NCBI GenBank assembly: GCA_040386595.1
Contig: JAZKFE010000114.1
Location: forward strand, 1 to 35,665
Reading direction: 5' to 3'
DNA length: 35,665 nt
DNA from: JAKFVC01 sp040386595
GTDB taxonomy: Bacteria; Planctomycetota; Planctomycetia; Planctomycetales; Planctomycetaceae
Positions 16,269 through 24,815 of this stretch are shown one piece after another. Position numbers and translations under genes: made by a program. The notes beneath the pieces were generated by a model. It saw only the letters and a list, made by a program, of their open reading frames with translations. It was not told the DNA's origin and did no database searches. Position 1 is the first letter of the stretch. Every line of letters starts with the position of its first letter.

Positions 16269-17675
16269 ATTTCTACCGCAGTCCAAACCACCACCGCGTA
16301 CCAGAAGTGCCTCAACCTGGAGTGTGCGGAGACCTTTCCGATTGATGAGACGCTCACCGCCTGCCCCACTTGCGGCAGCCTGCTGGATGTGCAATACGAT
16401 TGGGACCGTCTGCCGGTGCCGGGGTCATTGAAAGAATTCGAAGCCCGCTGGGCGAACCGTCACCAACCGCTCGACTTCAGCGGTGTCTGGCGCTTTCGAC
16501 AATTGCTACCGTTCGCCCCGGACAACAAGATTGTCACGATCGGTGAGGGACAGACCATCCTGCAGCAGGCTCACGCGGTGGGCAAGTATGTTGGCATGGG
16601 AGCCGGCAACCTGCATTTGCAGTATGAAGGTTTGAATCCTTCGGGCAGCTTCAAAGACAACGGCATGACGGCGGCCATCAGCCACGCCAATATGGTCGGG
16701 GCGACCAGCGCCGCCTGTGCTTCCACGGGCAACACCAGTGCCTCGTTGGCGATTTATGCCAGTTCCAGCCAGCTGTTCAAAGTGTTCGTGTTCGTCGGTA
16801 GCGGCAAGATTGCTTATGGCAAGTTGTCGCAGGCCCTCGACTATGGCTCCAAGACACTTCAGCTGATGGGCGATTTCGACGATGCCATGCAGCGGGTCAA
16901 GGAAGTGGCCGGATCGGCCAAGATCTATCTCTGCAACAGCATCAACCCGTTTCGGCTCGAAGGCCAGAAGACGATCATGTACCGCGTGCTGGAAGCACTC
17001 CAGTGGCAGGTCCCCGACTGGATCGTGGTCCCCGGTGGCAACCTGGGGAATTCCAGTGCCTTCGGCAAGGCATTTATCGAACTTAAGCAGCTCGGTTTGA
17101 TCGATCGGATTCCGCGTCTGGCGATCATCAACGCGGCGGGCTCGAACACGCTCTACCGGCTGTATCAGGAACAAGGCCTGCGGTGGAACAACGGCCGCCC
17201 CGATCAGGAATTGATCGAACGTTTCTATACTCAGATGGATGCCGAAGGCCGCCGTGCGGCGACTTTGGCGACCGCCATTCAGATCAATCGACCGGTCAAT
17301 CTGATCAAAGCCCTGCGAGCCCTGGATGCTTGCGACGGCGTGGTCCGCCAGGTGACCGACCAGGAGATTCTGGACGCCAAGGCACAAATCGGAGCTGGTG
17401 GATTCGGTTGCGAACCGGCCAGTGCGGCCAGCGTTGCCGGGGCCAAGCTGTTGCGGCAAGAAGGAGTGATCGCCCCCAGCGATCGCGTGGTCTGCATTTT
17501 GACGGGACATCAGCTCAAGGATCCCAACGTCACGGTGGCGTACCACACTCCTCAGGCCGAATCGTCGCGTAAACTGCTGGCCGAGAATGAGATCACGACC
17601 ACGGCCTATGCCAATCAACCTGTCGTCTTAGAGAATGACTACGATCAGATCTTGAAAGCCGTTCGTAGTCTGTAA
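16269..17675 (+). CDS. thrC: threonine synthase
   Basis: A PLP-dependent fold-type II enzyme making threonine from O-phosphohomoserine. The N-terminus has a four-Cys zinc ribbon (Cys14, 19, 32, 35: KCLNLEC...ACPTCG). It is followed by the PLP lysine in NPSGSFKDNG (Lys129), the phosphate/cofactor segment ASTGNTSASLAIYAS, and VVPGGNLGNSSAFGKAF. Homologues start just before the AYQKC block. No ATG, GTG or TTG lies close to that point in frame. The nearest candidates are ATT at 16269 (AAGGTG 5 bases upstream) and CTG at 16251; GTG at 16176 and TTG at 16086 would add 31-61 unlikely residues. Numbering assumes ATT. The product would be 468 residues, normal for the family. Confidence 0.92.
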   Translation: MSTAVQTTTAYQKCLNLECAETFPIDETLTACPTCGSLLDVQYDWDRLPVPGSLKEFEARWANRHQPLDFSGVWRFRQLLPFAPDNKIVTIGEGQTILQQAHAVGKYVGMGAGNLHLQYEGLNPSGSFKDNGMTAAISHANMVGATSAACASTGNTSASLAIYASSSQLFKVFVFVGSGKIAYGKLSQALDYGSKTLQLMGDFDDAMQRVKEVAGSAKIYLCNSINPFRLEGQKTIMYRVLEALQWQVPDWIVVPGGNLGNSSAFGKAFIELKQLGLIDRIPRLAIINAAGSNTLYRLYQEQGLRWNNGRPDQELIERFYTQMDAEGRRAATLATAIQINRPVNLIKALRALDACDGVVRQVTDQEILDAKAQIGAGGFGCEPASAASVAGAKLLRQEGVIAPSDRVVCILTGHQLKDPNVTVAYHTPQAESSRKLLAENEITTTAYANQPVVLENDYDQILKAVRSL

Positions 17676-17761
17676 ACGAAATGTCCATCGCCTTGCACCT
17701 TGCAAGATTTGATTTTTGAGCGTCTGTCCCCAACGATTGGGGGGAGCGTTATTCAGATCAC

Positions 17762-17844
17762 TGGGAGGGTGAGGCTCCCGCCGAACCGCTGAAGTCTACT
17801 TGGGTAGATTTTAATTGCGGTTTCGCAGGAGCCTCATCCTTCCG
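17762..17844. repeat. palindromic intergenic repeat, copy B (right arm decayed)
   Basis: The left arm matches copy A almost base for base (GGGAGGGTGAGGCTCCCGCC, then GAACCGCTGAAGTCT). The right arm (17817-17844) has several changes (GCGGTTTCGCAGGAGCCTCA, then TCCTTCC). It lies between thrC and the glycosyltransferase gene. Confidence 0.9.
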
Positions 17845-17932
17845 GCCGATCGAAATTTCCAAGTGGTATTTCAGTTCTACAATTGCCATCCGATACCGCT
17901 CCCATTTCCCTTCACGGACGAAGGACTCGATT

Positions 17933-18685
17933 GTGCCGATTTACTGCTCGGTCATCATTCCCGCTCATAATGAAGCGGCCTGCCTGCCGGACCTCTTGTC
18001 CGAGCTGCAGACCGTTCTGGACTTGTTGCCGGGTGAGTCAGAGATCGTCATCGTTGATGATGGGTCGACTGATGAAACGCCGGCCATCCTGGAGCACTGG
18101 TCGATCCGTGAGCCGCGGTTGCGCTGGTTCCGGATGAATGGCAACTTCGGTCAGTCGGCCGCGTTTGATGCCGGTTTCCGGGCAGCACGCGGCGAGGTGC
18201 TGATCACCATGGATGCCGACGGCCAGAATCCCCCGCAAGAGATTCCGAAGCTGCTGGCGGCTCTCGATGGCTGCGACGTGGTGTGTGGCTGGCGTTATGG
18301 CCGCCAGGATCACTGGACCAAGCATCTGGCCTCGAAGTTTGCCAACACGCTACGTCGTTGGGTGCTGCAAGATGGAATCCACGACACCGGCTGTTCGCTG
18401 AAGGCGTTTCGTCGCGAGGCGGTCGCCCGCATCAAGTTGTTCCACGGGCTGCATCGATTTCTTCCGGCTCTCGTGCAAATGGAAGGTTTTGAAGTCCAGG
18501 AAATTCGAGTGGCGCATCGTCCGCGACAGGGGGGCAGCTCGCACTATGGAATCTTGAATCGCATGCTGGGGCCGTTGGTCGATCTGCTAGCAGTCCGCTG
18601 GATGAAACAACGCAGCCGAAAATGGCGCGTCTCTGCAGCACAGCCCAAGCCGCAAAACGCGCAGCGGCTCGATGCGCGACGCTAA
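17933..18685 (+). CDS. GT2 family glycosyltransferase (DPM/polyprenyl-phosphate type)
   Basis: A 250-residue GT-A fold glycosyltransferase starting at GTG 17933, with AAGGA 8 bases upstream. The nucleotide-sugar motifs are SVIIPAHNEA (6-15), VDDGSTDET and the metal-binding MDADGQNPP (Asp94, Asp96). GCSLKAFRREA and HRPRQGGSSHYG (C-terminal) are the pattern of dolichyl-phosphate-mannose-synthase-like and ArnC-like enzymes. The C-terminal membrane helices of ArnC are absent, so it is probably a peripheral cytoplasmic-face enzyme. It likely transfers a sugar to a polyprenyl phosphate; the sugar is not known. No linked glycan genes surround it. Confidence 0.9.
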   Translation: MPIYCSVIIPAHNEAACLPDLLSELQTVLDLLPGESEIVIVDDGSTDETPAILEHWSIREPRLRWFRMNGNFGQSAAFDAGFRAARGEVLITMDADGQNPPQEIPKLLAALDGCDVVCGWRYGRQDHWTKHLASKFANTLRRWVLQDGIHDTGCSLKAFRREAVARIKLFHGLHRFLPALVQMEGFEVQEIRVAHRPRQGGSSHYGILNRMLGPLVDLLAVRWMKQRSRKWRVSAAQPKPQNAQRLDARR

Positions 18686-18802
18686 GACGCGGTCGATTTT
18701 TGAAGTCACGGCGATCGTTCTGGCCGTGACGCCGTTTTGAGGGCAGGCGTTGTGGTCGTTGCTCTCAGATGTGTCGTAGATCTTCATCTCTATTGCAGAA
18801 GA

Positions 18803-18892
18803 TCTCACGCAAAGGCGCCAAGGCGCAAAAATCCCAGAGCCGTCTGGAGCAAAACGTTCTTCCTCTTGGCGCCTTCGCGCCTTTGCGTGAGA
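18803..18892. repeat. long inverted repeat of the CACGCAAAGGCGC type
   Basis: TCTCACGCAAAGGCGC (18803-18818) and GCGCCTTTGCGTGAGA (18877-18892) pair perfectly over 16 bp. After one mismatch the arms continue for 7 more pairs, leaving a loop of about 40 bases. Repeats rich in ACGCAAAGGCGC are, as I recall, scattered through many bacterial genomes. It is different from the 83-bp family. Confidence 0.9.
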
Positions 18893-19219
18893 CCCTCTTA
18901 AATTCTGCTGCAATTCGATGTCCCTCACTCTACTGGTGGCCCGTCCTAACACCCGCCTGGATGACTGGGGCGTTTGGGTTGGTGTGCTGATTTGAGGTGG
19001 ATGTTTCGTTGCCCGCTTCTGGCCTAGCCAAGGACTGACATTATTGGCCAGTTTTTCGCCGGCCACGTTCAGGTTGCATCAGTTTGATATCAGGTGTTGT
19101 CAGATTGCTGCACTTTCGTCTGGATACAGATCCCATCGAATTACTCAAGAACGGCTCAAGTCTTGAGAATTGGCTGATTTACAATAATTGTTGCTCACTT
19201 TGATCCGACGGCACGCCAA

Positions 19220-19260
19220 TTGCGATATCAATTCTATCGCAAGAGGCCAAGGGTTTGGCC
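19220..19260. promoter_or_regulatory. two adjacent hairpins upstream of the Gly/Tyr-rich gene
   Basis: TTGCGATA (19220-19227) pairs with TATCGCAA (19235-19242), and GGCCAA (19245-19250) pairs with TTGGCC (19255-19260). They lie 73-113 bp before the ATG of the next gene, so they could be an operator plus leader hairpin. A function is inferred only. Confidence 0.35.
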
Positions 19261-19332
19261 AACAACACCACGACGACTGGCGTGCGGTAGTCGCGATGTG
19301 ATCACAAGAGCGCGTCAATGAGGGAAACAGCC

Positions 19333-19689
19333 ATGAAAAAGTTTCTGATGATCGCGGTGATAGTCGGAGCGGTGGCAGCAGTTGGTTCAGCATCCACAGC
19401 CGAAGCGGGATGCCGTCATGGTTACGGTTATGGTGGGGGGTATTACGGCGGCGGATATAGCAGCTACGGCGGGGGTTATGGTGGTGGTTACGGCGGCGGC
19501 TACTATGGTGGCGGGTATCCTTCCTACGGTTATAGCAGCGGCTATCGCGGCGGCTACGGTGGAGGTTATGGCGGGGGTTACGGTGGCGGGTACTACGGCG
19601 GTGGCTATCCCTCCTACGGTGGCGGGTACTACGGTGGTGGATATGCTCGCCCTGGCTTCTCCATCGGCATCGGTGGATACGGCTGGTAG
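19333..19689 (+). CDS. small secreted Gly/Tyr-rich repeat protein
   Basis: A 118-residue protein. The ATG at 19333 follows GAGGGAAACAGCC; an ATG at 19318 would precede that site and is less likely. Residues 1-26 are a signal peptide (KKFLMIAVIVGAVAAVGSAS, cut near AEA). The whole mature part is a run of GGGYYGGGYPSYGGGY-type units ending in FSIGIGGYGW. There is no known catalytic domain and only one cysteine, just after the signal peptide. Such Gly/Tyr-rich chains occur in structural, adhesive or surface-coat proteins; that role is an inference. It stands alone, preceded by a long leader with hairpins. Confidence 0.85.
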   Translation: MKKFLMIAVIVGAVAAVGSASTAEAGCRHGYGYGGGYYGGGYSSYGGGYGGGYGGGYYGGGYPSYGYSSGYRGGYGGGYGGGYGGGYYGGGYPSYGGGYYGGGYARPGFSIGIGGYGW

Positions 19690-20174
19690 TTGAAGTCGCA
19701 GAGACGCAGATTGCTCCGCTTTCACGAGAATGCCAGTCAGATTATTCGCTGAATCGCATCTTGATCCTTGTCTGATGCGAAGATAGAGAAGGAGCGTGCT
19801 GAGGTTGGATAGCTCAGGGACGAGTCTCGTGTCAAAAGTGGCACGACTTCCTCAGCCCGGGAATTCGCGATGGCCGCGGATCCCGCAGTGTGGCAGTGAA
19901 TTAAGTCAGTGTGGTACCGCATTCTCAACCCACGGAGAGCGGTTTTACGCTTCCGCAGTCTTGCGAGACTGTGGAAGCCTGGAACTGCGGGATTCAAATG
20001 GAATCCCAGCCTAAGTTAGATTGTAACTCTGACAATTCCGCATGTTGACCGACCTGTTGGTTCCTCTTTTTTACAACGACTGCAACCCTTCCTTAGAGCA
20101 TCGTGATCTCCACGAATGACTCTGCGGGGAACGTGTTGCCTGATCTGAAGTTTCTGACGTCCAGAGCAAGTGTG

Positions 20175-20307
20175 CCACGCCGTGGGGATCAGGTTTGATC
20201 TGATCCCACCAGGCCGTGAGGGTTCGCTCTGGAACTATCTCGCTCCGCTGGCAGGGGCCCTGTGTTTTGTGTGGATGTGGTGTCCACCAGCACAGGGCTC
20301 CTTTTTT
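20175..20307 (+). ncRNA. candidate structured RNA with terminal Rho-independent terminator
   Basis: A first imperfect stem has GGGATCAG (20185-20192) pairing with CTGATCCC (20200-20207), prolonged by CACG/CGTG at its base. A short GTTC/GAAC stem follows. The segment ends in an 11-pair stem, GGGGCCCTGTG (20254-20264) with CACAGGGCTCC (20291-20301, one G-U), then six T (20302-20307). No gene upstream on the plus strand is close enough to need this terminator (the Gly/Tyr gene ends 560 bp earlier). It matches no RNA family I recognise. Confidence 0.35.
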
Positions 20308-20447
20308 CGTTTTGAGTTTAAGGTTTTTTATTTATTGCGGTCGCTACCGTGGAATCTTCCGGCCGGTTTTCACCGATCTACGCATTCCAATCGCCAGCTC
20401 GGGCAGCGTTTGAATGATGGCCCTTGTGCGGCGATCCCATCGACGAT

Positions 20448-20486
20448 ATCTCCCCGCGCCTCGGAAATACCGAGACGCGGGGAGAT
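20448..20486. repeat. 17-pair hairpin, unknown role
   Basis: ATCTCCCCGCGCCTCGG (20448-20464) pairs with CCGAGACGCGGGGAGAT (20470-20486) with one mismatch over AAATA. There is no T-tract. It lies 160 bp upstream of the oxidoreductase gene. Confidence 0.8.
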
Positions 20487-20645
20487 AAATCAGCCGTTTC
20501 GAGCTTGGCCCACCAGTTTACGGCTGCACTCTCCTCAACTTCCGACGAATTGTTCTGTTTACCAGATCGCCCCTTCGCTGTTATCCTGCTTCAATCAACG
20601 CGTGTTGATTGATCTACTACTTGTATCACCTCGGAGAACTCGCGC

Positions 20646-21911
20646 ATGTCTACATCCGACTCGCTATCTCGCCGTGACTTTCTGGCAGCAGGAGCGACCG
20701 CCTCGGTCATGGCCCTGACCGCGAAAAGCTACGGCAATATTCTTGGTGCCAACGACCGTCTGAACGTCGCCTTTATCGGGGTCGGCGGGATGGGGTCGGG
20801 CCACGTTTCTGCCTGTGCCAATCTCAAGGAGAAGGATAACCTCAATTTCCTGGGGGTTTCCGATTGCTGGACGCAGCGGGCGGAAGCGGCCGCGTCGAAG
20901 TTGGGGACTAAGGCCGTTTCGGACTATCGTAAGCTGTACGATATGAAGGAACTGGACTACGTCACCATTGCCACGCCCGAGCACTGGCATTCCAAAATGA
21001 CGACCGATGCGATGGACGCGGGGAAACACGTCTATTGCGAAAAGCCGATGACCCACACCATCCCGCAAGCCCAGGCGGTGATGAAGAAGGTCAAGGAAAC
21101 GAAGCTGGCTCTGCAGGTGGGCGTCCAGGGCATGTCGGACGACAGCTATAGCTCGGCCGCCAAGGCGATCGAGCAAGGGGTCATTGGTCAGGTCGTGCAG
21201 GCCCAGATCGAATACGTCCGCCGCTATGACAAGCAGGGCCCGTGGCGCGATCCGGATCTCAAAGATGACCAACCCAAGCCCGCCGATCTCGACTGGGATG
21301 CCTGGCTGGGGGAAGCTCCCAAGATCGACTGGAACCCGCATCACTACTTCGAATGGCGTAACTATGCGCGGTACTCGGGCGGCATTTGTACTGACCTGTT
21401 TATCCACCGGATCACTCGGATTATGAAGGCTTGTAACCTGCTCTATCCGCGCCGCGTGGTCGGTATGGGTGGGATCTGGCAGTGGCCGGACGGACGCGAT
21501 CTGCCCGACAATTTTGAGATGATCTGTGAATACCCCCGCGGCATGACGGTCTACGTCTTGGGGACCATGAGCAACCGCGTGGGGATCGATCATCTGATCC
21601 GCGGTTACCGTGGCACGCTCTCCTTTACTGGCACCGGTTGGGAAGCCAAGGACAAGGACGGCAAGGTACTGGCCTCGCATAAGAAGAGCGGTGCCGAGGA
21701 TATCAGCCTGCACCACACCAATCTCCACAACCATATCCGCAACGGCGAGGCCTTGAACTGCCCCGTCGAACTGGGCATGGCGGGTGTCGTGGCGGTGAAC
21801 ATGGCCAATGAAAGCTGGCGCAGCAGCCAGATGATGGGCTGGGATGCCAAGAACGAAAAGATGGTCCCGGCGAATACTCTGGAATTGAGCCACGAGCCAG
21901 AAGGAAAGTAG
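20646..21911 (+). CDS. Tat-exported Gfo/Idh/MocA family oxidoreductase
   Basis: A 421-residue NAD(P)-dependent sugar or inositol oxidoreductase-like protein. GGAG precedes the ATG. Residues 8-13 (SRRDFL) are a twin-arginine signal, so it should be exported folded with its cofactor. The Rossmann motif is FIGVGGMGSGH (Gly45-Gly50) and the family motif EKP is at 132-134 (VYCEKPMTH). The catalytic-domain block GGICTDLFIHRITRIM carries the typical aspartate/histidine pair. C-terminal HTNLHNHIRNGEALNCPVEL is normal for planctomycete members. The substrate is unknown; exported copies are thought to act on sugars. It converges on the GAF-HlyD gene, with a shared terminator between. Confidence 0.93.
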   Translation: MSTSDSLSRRDFLAAGATASVMALTAKSYGNILGANDRLNVAFIGVGGMGSGHVSACANLKEKDNLNFLGVSDCWTQRAEAAASKLGTKAVSDYRKLYDMKELDYVTIATPEHWHSKMTTDAMDAGKHVYCEKPMTHTIPQAQAVMKKVKETKLALQVGVQGMSDDSYSSAAKAIEQGVIGQVVQAQIEYVRRYDKQGPWRDPDLKDDQPKPADLDWDAWLGEAPKIDWNPHHYFEWRNYARYSGGICTDLFIHRITRIMKACNLLYPRRVVGMGGIWQWPDGRDLPDNFEMICEYPRGMTVYVLGTMSNRVGIDHLIRGYRGTLSFTGTGWEAKDKDGKVLASHKKSGAEDISLHHTNLHNHIRNGEALNCPVELGMAGVVAVNMANESWRSSQMMGWDAKNEKMVPANTLELSHEPEGK

Positions 21912-21952
21912 GCGTGCCGGCTGATTGATTTCAGCGATCGCCAGAAAGCAAA

Positions 21953-21995
21953 AAGACTTCGGAAGTCCTAGTGACTTCCGAAGTCTTTTATTTTT
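21953..21995 (+). terminator. bidirectional terminator between convergent genes
   Basis: AAGACTTCGGAAGTC (21953-21967) pairs perfectly with GACTTCCGAAGTCTT (21973-21987) over CTAGT. T-runs follow on the plus strand and A-runs precede it, giving T-runs on the minus strand. It can therefore serve both the oxidoreductase and the GAF-HlyD gene. Confidence 0.93.
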
Positions 21996-22031
21996 GTGAG
22001 TGCGAAAATTCGCACGATCACCGAGTCGTGA

Positions 22032-24080
22032 TTAGAACCAAAGGCGGTTCTGAATGAACTCGACGACGTCACCGAACAGCACGTAGCCCAGCATTTGCTT
22101 GCCACAGTTGATCTTGGCTCGGACGTCGGCACCAATTCTCAGCAGGTCACCCAATTCCTCTTTGGTTTTGGGAGAGATTTTGACAAACATCTCCACCACA
22201 GAACCCTCGGCTTCGGATGGGACAGAACGAGTTGAAATGCCATCCAGTTCGGCCTGGAGCTTGGTTTCGCTGGCTGTGGCCAAGACGAATTCGACATCCA
22301 GGTTTTCTTTTTTGAACTTCTCCTGAGCCCGCAAAATGTGCCCCAGGCGAACGTCGGGAACATCCAGCTCCAACCGCCATTCCTTGGTGGGATCCATGAC
22401 TTCCAGCAAGACCTCACCACGCTGCACAGGTCGGTTTTCGAGCAACTGATCGACGTGGAATGTCGCCACGACACCCGAACTGGGGGCCCGCACGACCAAC
22501 TGCGCCAGCTGTCGTTCCAACAGCTTCTGCTTGAGCATCGCACCGTTCAATCGCTCTTCGGCCGAAACGATTTCGCCATCCAATTTCGCCGCTTGAACGG
22601 GGCCGTCGGGATTGCCCTGACTTCGTGTGAGTTCGTTGCGTTGCTTCAACAATGTACCGCGTAGCTGGCTGTACTCGGCGATTTCGCTATCGACTTGCTT
22701 CAGTTTGGCGTCCAGTTCGTCATTTCGTAGAACGACTAGCACTTCACCCTTGGTCACACGTTCGCCACCGCGAACCTTCACCTGCGTGACTTGACCTTCC
22801 TCCATCGCGAAGACTTCGTGCTTCACAACGGGCATCAAGCGCCCCTTGCCTTCCACACGGTAATCCCATTGCACCACGATCATGCTGACCGTGACCGCGA
22901 TCAAGGCGATGACGATCGCCAGGAACTTGTACAACGTCCGTCCGCGAAGAGACTCGGTAACGCGTCCCAGGGCTCGCCAGACCGGCAGCATGAACAGGTT
23001 TTGGTGTGTCAACGAGTTCGAAATCGAAGTCGCCACATGCTCGGAAACCAGATTCAGGCGGTCGATCATTCCCGGTTTCGGGCGACTGTCTGTGATCTGT
23101 TCGACAATGTAAGCGCCGATGACTTTGCGCTTCACGATCGGCTTCTTGCCGGTCTTCTTGTCGGGTTCGCGTTCGATCAGTGGTTCGCTGGCGAACAACG
23201 GAATCACGATCACGCAGCGTGCGCCGCTTTCCTGGATATAGTCAGCGAGTGGCTGTTCGATCTGCGGCGGCAGGTTGTCGACCTTACCGATATACATCAA
23301 CGGTTCGTGGGTCGGTACGACTTTGCTGGCGAGTTTTTCCAGCAACCGCACGGCGTTGGATTTACGGTTTACCGTTTCCTGGCCGCTGATGGCCTGCATG
23401 CGGAGTTGCTTGCCGTGAAACACGGCCACGCTGATGCGGTCGCAGCGGATCAACTGGCGACCGTCATTGGCAGCTGTCGCGGCCACTTCTTTGACGTGGA
23501 GACTGCGTTGCAGATCGACCGAAAAACGGTTGAATTCCCGCCAGAAGTCGGCGGGGGGGGCTTCCTGAGTTCCCTCGGTTCGGAACTTCACATACCGCGA
23601 AGCATGGCCGCACATCTGCTCGACGAATTGCAGATAGCCGGGCCGTGCCTTCGGGTCGGTATCGGGGCGTTGGAAGACTTCCACCACGCCGACACAGTCC
23701 TTGCCGTTCAGGATGGGGCTGAGCACATACAGGTGATTGGTCGGAGTCGGCTTGTCGGTGCGTTCCCCGCCGCCGTACATCGTCGATTGACCGGTTTGGA
23801 AGACTTCCGTCAGTAAGCCGGCATTCAACTGGTCGGCTTGCGGAGCTTCACGATAGCCGGTCAATGCCAGGCCTTGCTCGCATTTCGGATTGACGCTGCC
23901 GCCAGCCCCCTTCATCCAGATGACGCCAGCCGGAGCACCGACGGCACTCAGCAGGCGTTTCAGGAACTCCGGAAAGTAGGTAGCTTCGTCCGTTTCCGAA
24001 TGCGAAAGATCTTCGATTTGGCGAGCCAGAGCGAGAACTCGCTCGCGTGCTCGATTCAATTCGGCAGTACTTGTACTCAT
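22032..24080 (-). CDS. GAF domain - HlyD/membrane-fusion (biotinyl-lipoyl) fusion protein
   Basis: A 682-residue protein. Residues about 20-170 form one GAF-like domain (FLKRLLSAVGAPAGVIWMKG...VLSPILNGKDCVGVVEVFQR) and about 185-365 a second (RCDRISVAVFHGKQLRMQAI...VIPLFAS...IGAYIVEQI). A single membrane helix follows (about 385-405, FLAIVIALIAVTVSMIVVQW). The rest is an HlyD-type adaptor: a first lipoyl half (KHEVFAMEEGQVTQVKVRGG), a coiled coil (about 465-540), then a second half (LVVRAPSSGVVATFHVDQLL) and a beta-barrel. The GAF part would be cytoplasmic and the adaptor periplasmic. Such fusions occur in planctomycetes near M50-type peptidase transporters, but no partner is present here. 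The ribosome site is weak. Confidence 0.88.
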   Translation of the reverse strand: MSTSTAELNRARERVLALARQIEDLSHSETDEATYFPEFLKRLLSAVGAPAGVIWMKGAGGSVNPKCEQGLALTGYREAPQADQLNAGLLTEVFQTGQSTMYGGGERTDKPTPTNHLYVLSPILNGKDCVGVVEVFQRPDTDPKARPGYLQFVEQMCGHASRYVKFRTEGTQEAPPADFWREFNRFSVDLQRSLHVKEVAATAANDGRQLIRCDRISVAVFHGKQLRMQAISGQETVNRKSNAVRLLEKLASKVVPTHEPLMYIGKVDNLPPQIEQPLADYIQESGARCVIVIPLFASEPLIEREPDKKTGKKPIVKRKVIGAYIVEQITDSRPKPGMIDRLNLVSEHVATSISNSLTHQNLFMLPVWRALGRVTESLRGRTLYKFLAIVIALIAVTVSMIVVQWDYRVEGKGRLMPVVKHEVFAMEEGQVTQVKVRGGERVTKGEVLVVLRNDELDAKLKQVDSEIAEYSQLRGTLLKQRNELTRSQGNPDGPVQAAKLDGEIVSAEERLNGAMLKQKLLERQLAQLVVRAPSSGVVATFHVDQLLENRPVQRGEVLLEVMDPTKEWRLELDVPDVRLGHILRAQEKFKKENLDVEFVLATASETKLQAELDGISTRSVPSEAEGSVVEMFVKISPKTKEELGDLLRIGADVRAKINCGKQMLGYVLFGDVVEFIQNRLWF

Positions 24081-24303
24081 GGCTGAGGCTCAGCAAGTTG
24101 TCAGAAGGTCCGCCGCTGCAATTGCAGTTTGGCGATGACGCTCGAAATATTTTGATACAAACCGCTGCGAGGTGCCGTTTTGTGTCCCGCCGCGAACGAC
24201 AAAACACTTCGAACCTAGACAGTACGAAACGCTCTATGTTCTTGCAAGATCACTTCTTGCGAGCAGCCGACGACCTGTCGTCCAGTTCCATCCCTGAAGC
24301 TAC

Positions 24304-24391
24304 TGCCGATTTGGCGGAGAATCCGTCTGTTGTCCTGCCTCAGAACGCATATCTCATACCGCAGGCAGGACTCCTATCCTGAGAATCGGCA
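24304..24391. repeat. nested inverted repeats
   Basis: An outer pair, TGCCGATT (24304-24311) and AATCGGCA (24384-24391), encloses an inner pair, GTCCTGCCT (24332-24340) and AGGCAGGAC (24363-24371); both pairs are perfect. It may be a decayed palindromic repeat or a structured leader. Confidence 0.45.
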
Positions 24392-24791
24392 ATTACACTC
24401 GTTCAGGCACATGTCACTGGGTGTGATCGATCCAATTGACCGAGTTTAACACCGCGCAACCCGATCTCGGGTAAAACTCGATCTCCTTCAGACGGGTCGC
24501 AAGTTCATGCAGTTCCCGACCGACAGCGCACTACCGAGCCGGACGCTCTCCAATCAATCGCGGTGAGATCGCCATAACTCTAGTGTCAATCAATAGATAC
24601 TTGATTACACGGGGAGTCGATTTGCCGGGAGTTTTGGGGGCAGGTAATTTCTGTGGTGCACTCTCAGCGACTGTTCAATTTTCGAACGAGTGCTGGCCAC
24701 CGTTGTATTTTAGGGCGGTCTGTTACAAAGCCTCTGCCAGTGCGAGATTCGACTGACTGTCTCGCCAAGCACCAGCAAGGCCTCGTGGCAT

Positions 24792-24815
24792 CCAACGCCG
24801 AGCGTTCGGCGTTGG
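24792..24815 (-). terminator. hairpin just downstream of the FAH gene, T-tract lacking
   Basis: CCAACGCCGA (24792-24801) pairs perfectly with TCGGCGTTGG (24806-24815) over GCGT. It lies 25 bp past the FAH stop on the minus strand. No T-run follows, so it may protect the 3' end rather than terminate. Confidence 0.4.

Larger units (their letters stand above)
18686..19332. other. 650-bp spacer with a long inverted repeat, no gene
   Basis: No plausible coding frame. It contains the long inverted repeat at 18803-18892 and, nearer the next gene, two hairpins at 19220-19260. Confidence 0.55.
19690..20645. other. 950-bp gene-poor spacer with several strong hairpins
   Basis: No frame here has a credible product. 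Structures seen are GCTTCCGCAGTCT/AGACTGTGGAAGC (19949-19978, 13 pairs), GGGATTC/GAATCCC (19989-20007), a putative structured transcript ending in a terminator (20175-20307), and a 17-pair hairpin at 20448-20486. Confidence 0.6.

Noticed and set aside
20170..20718. 182-codon frame upstream of and overlapping the oxidoreductase start
   Set aside because: It runs through the hairpins and the true gene start, and has no recognisable product.
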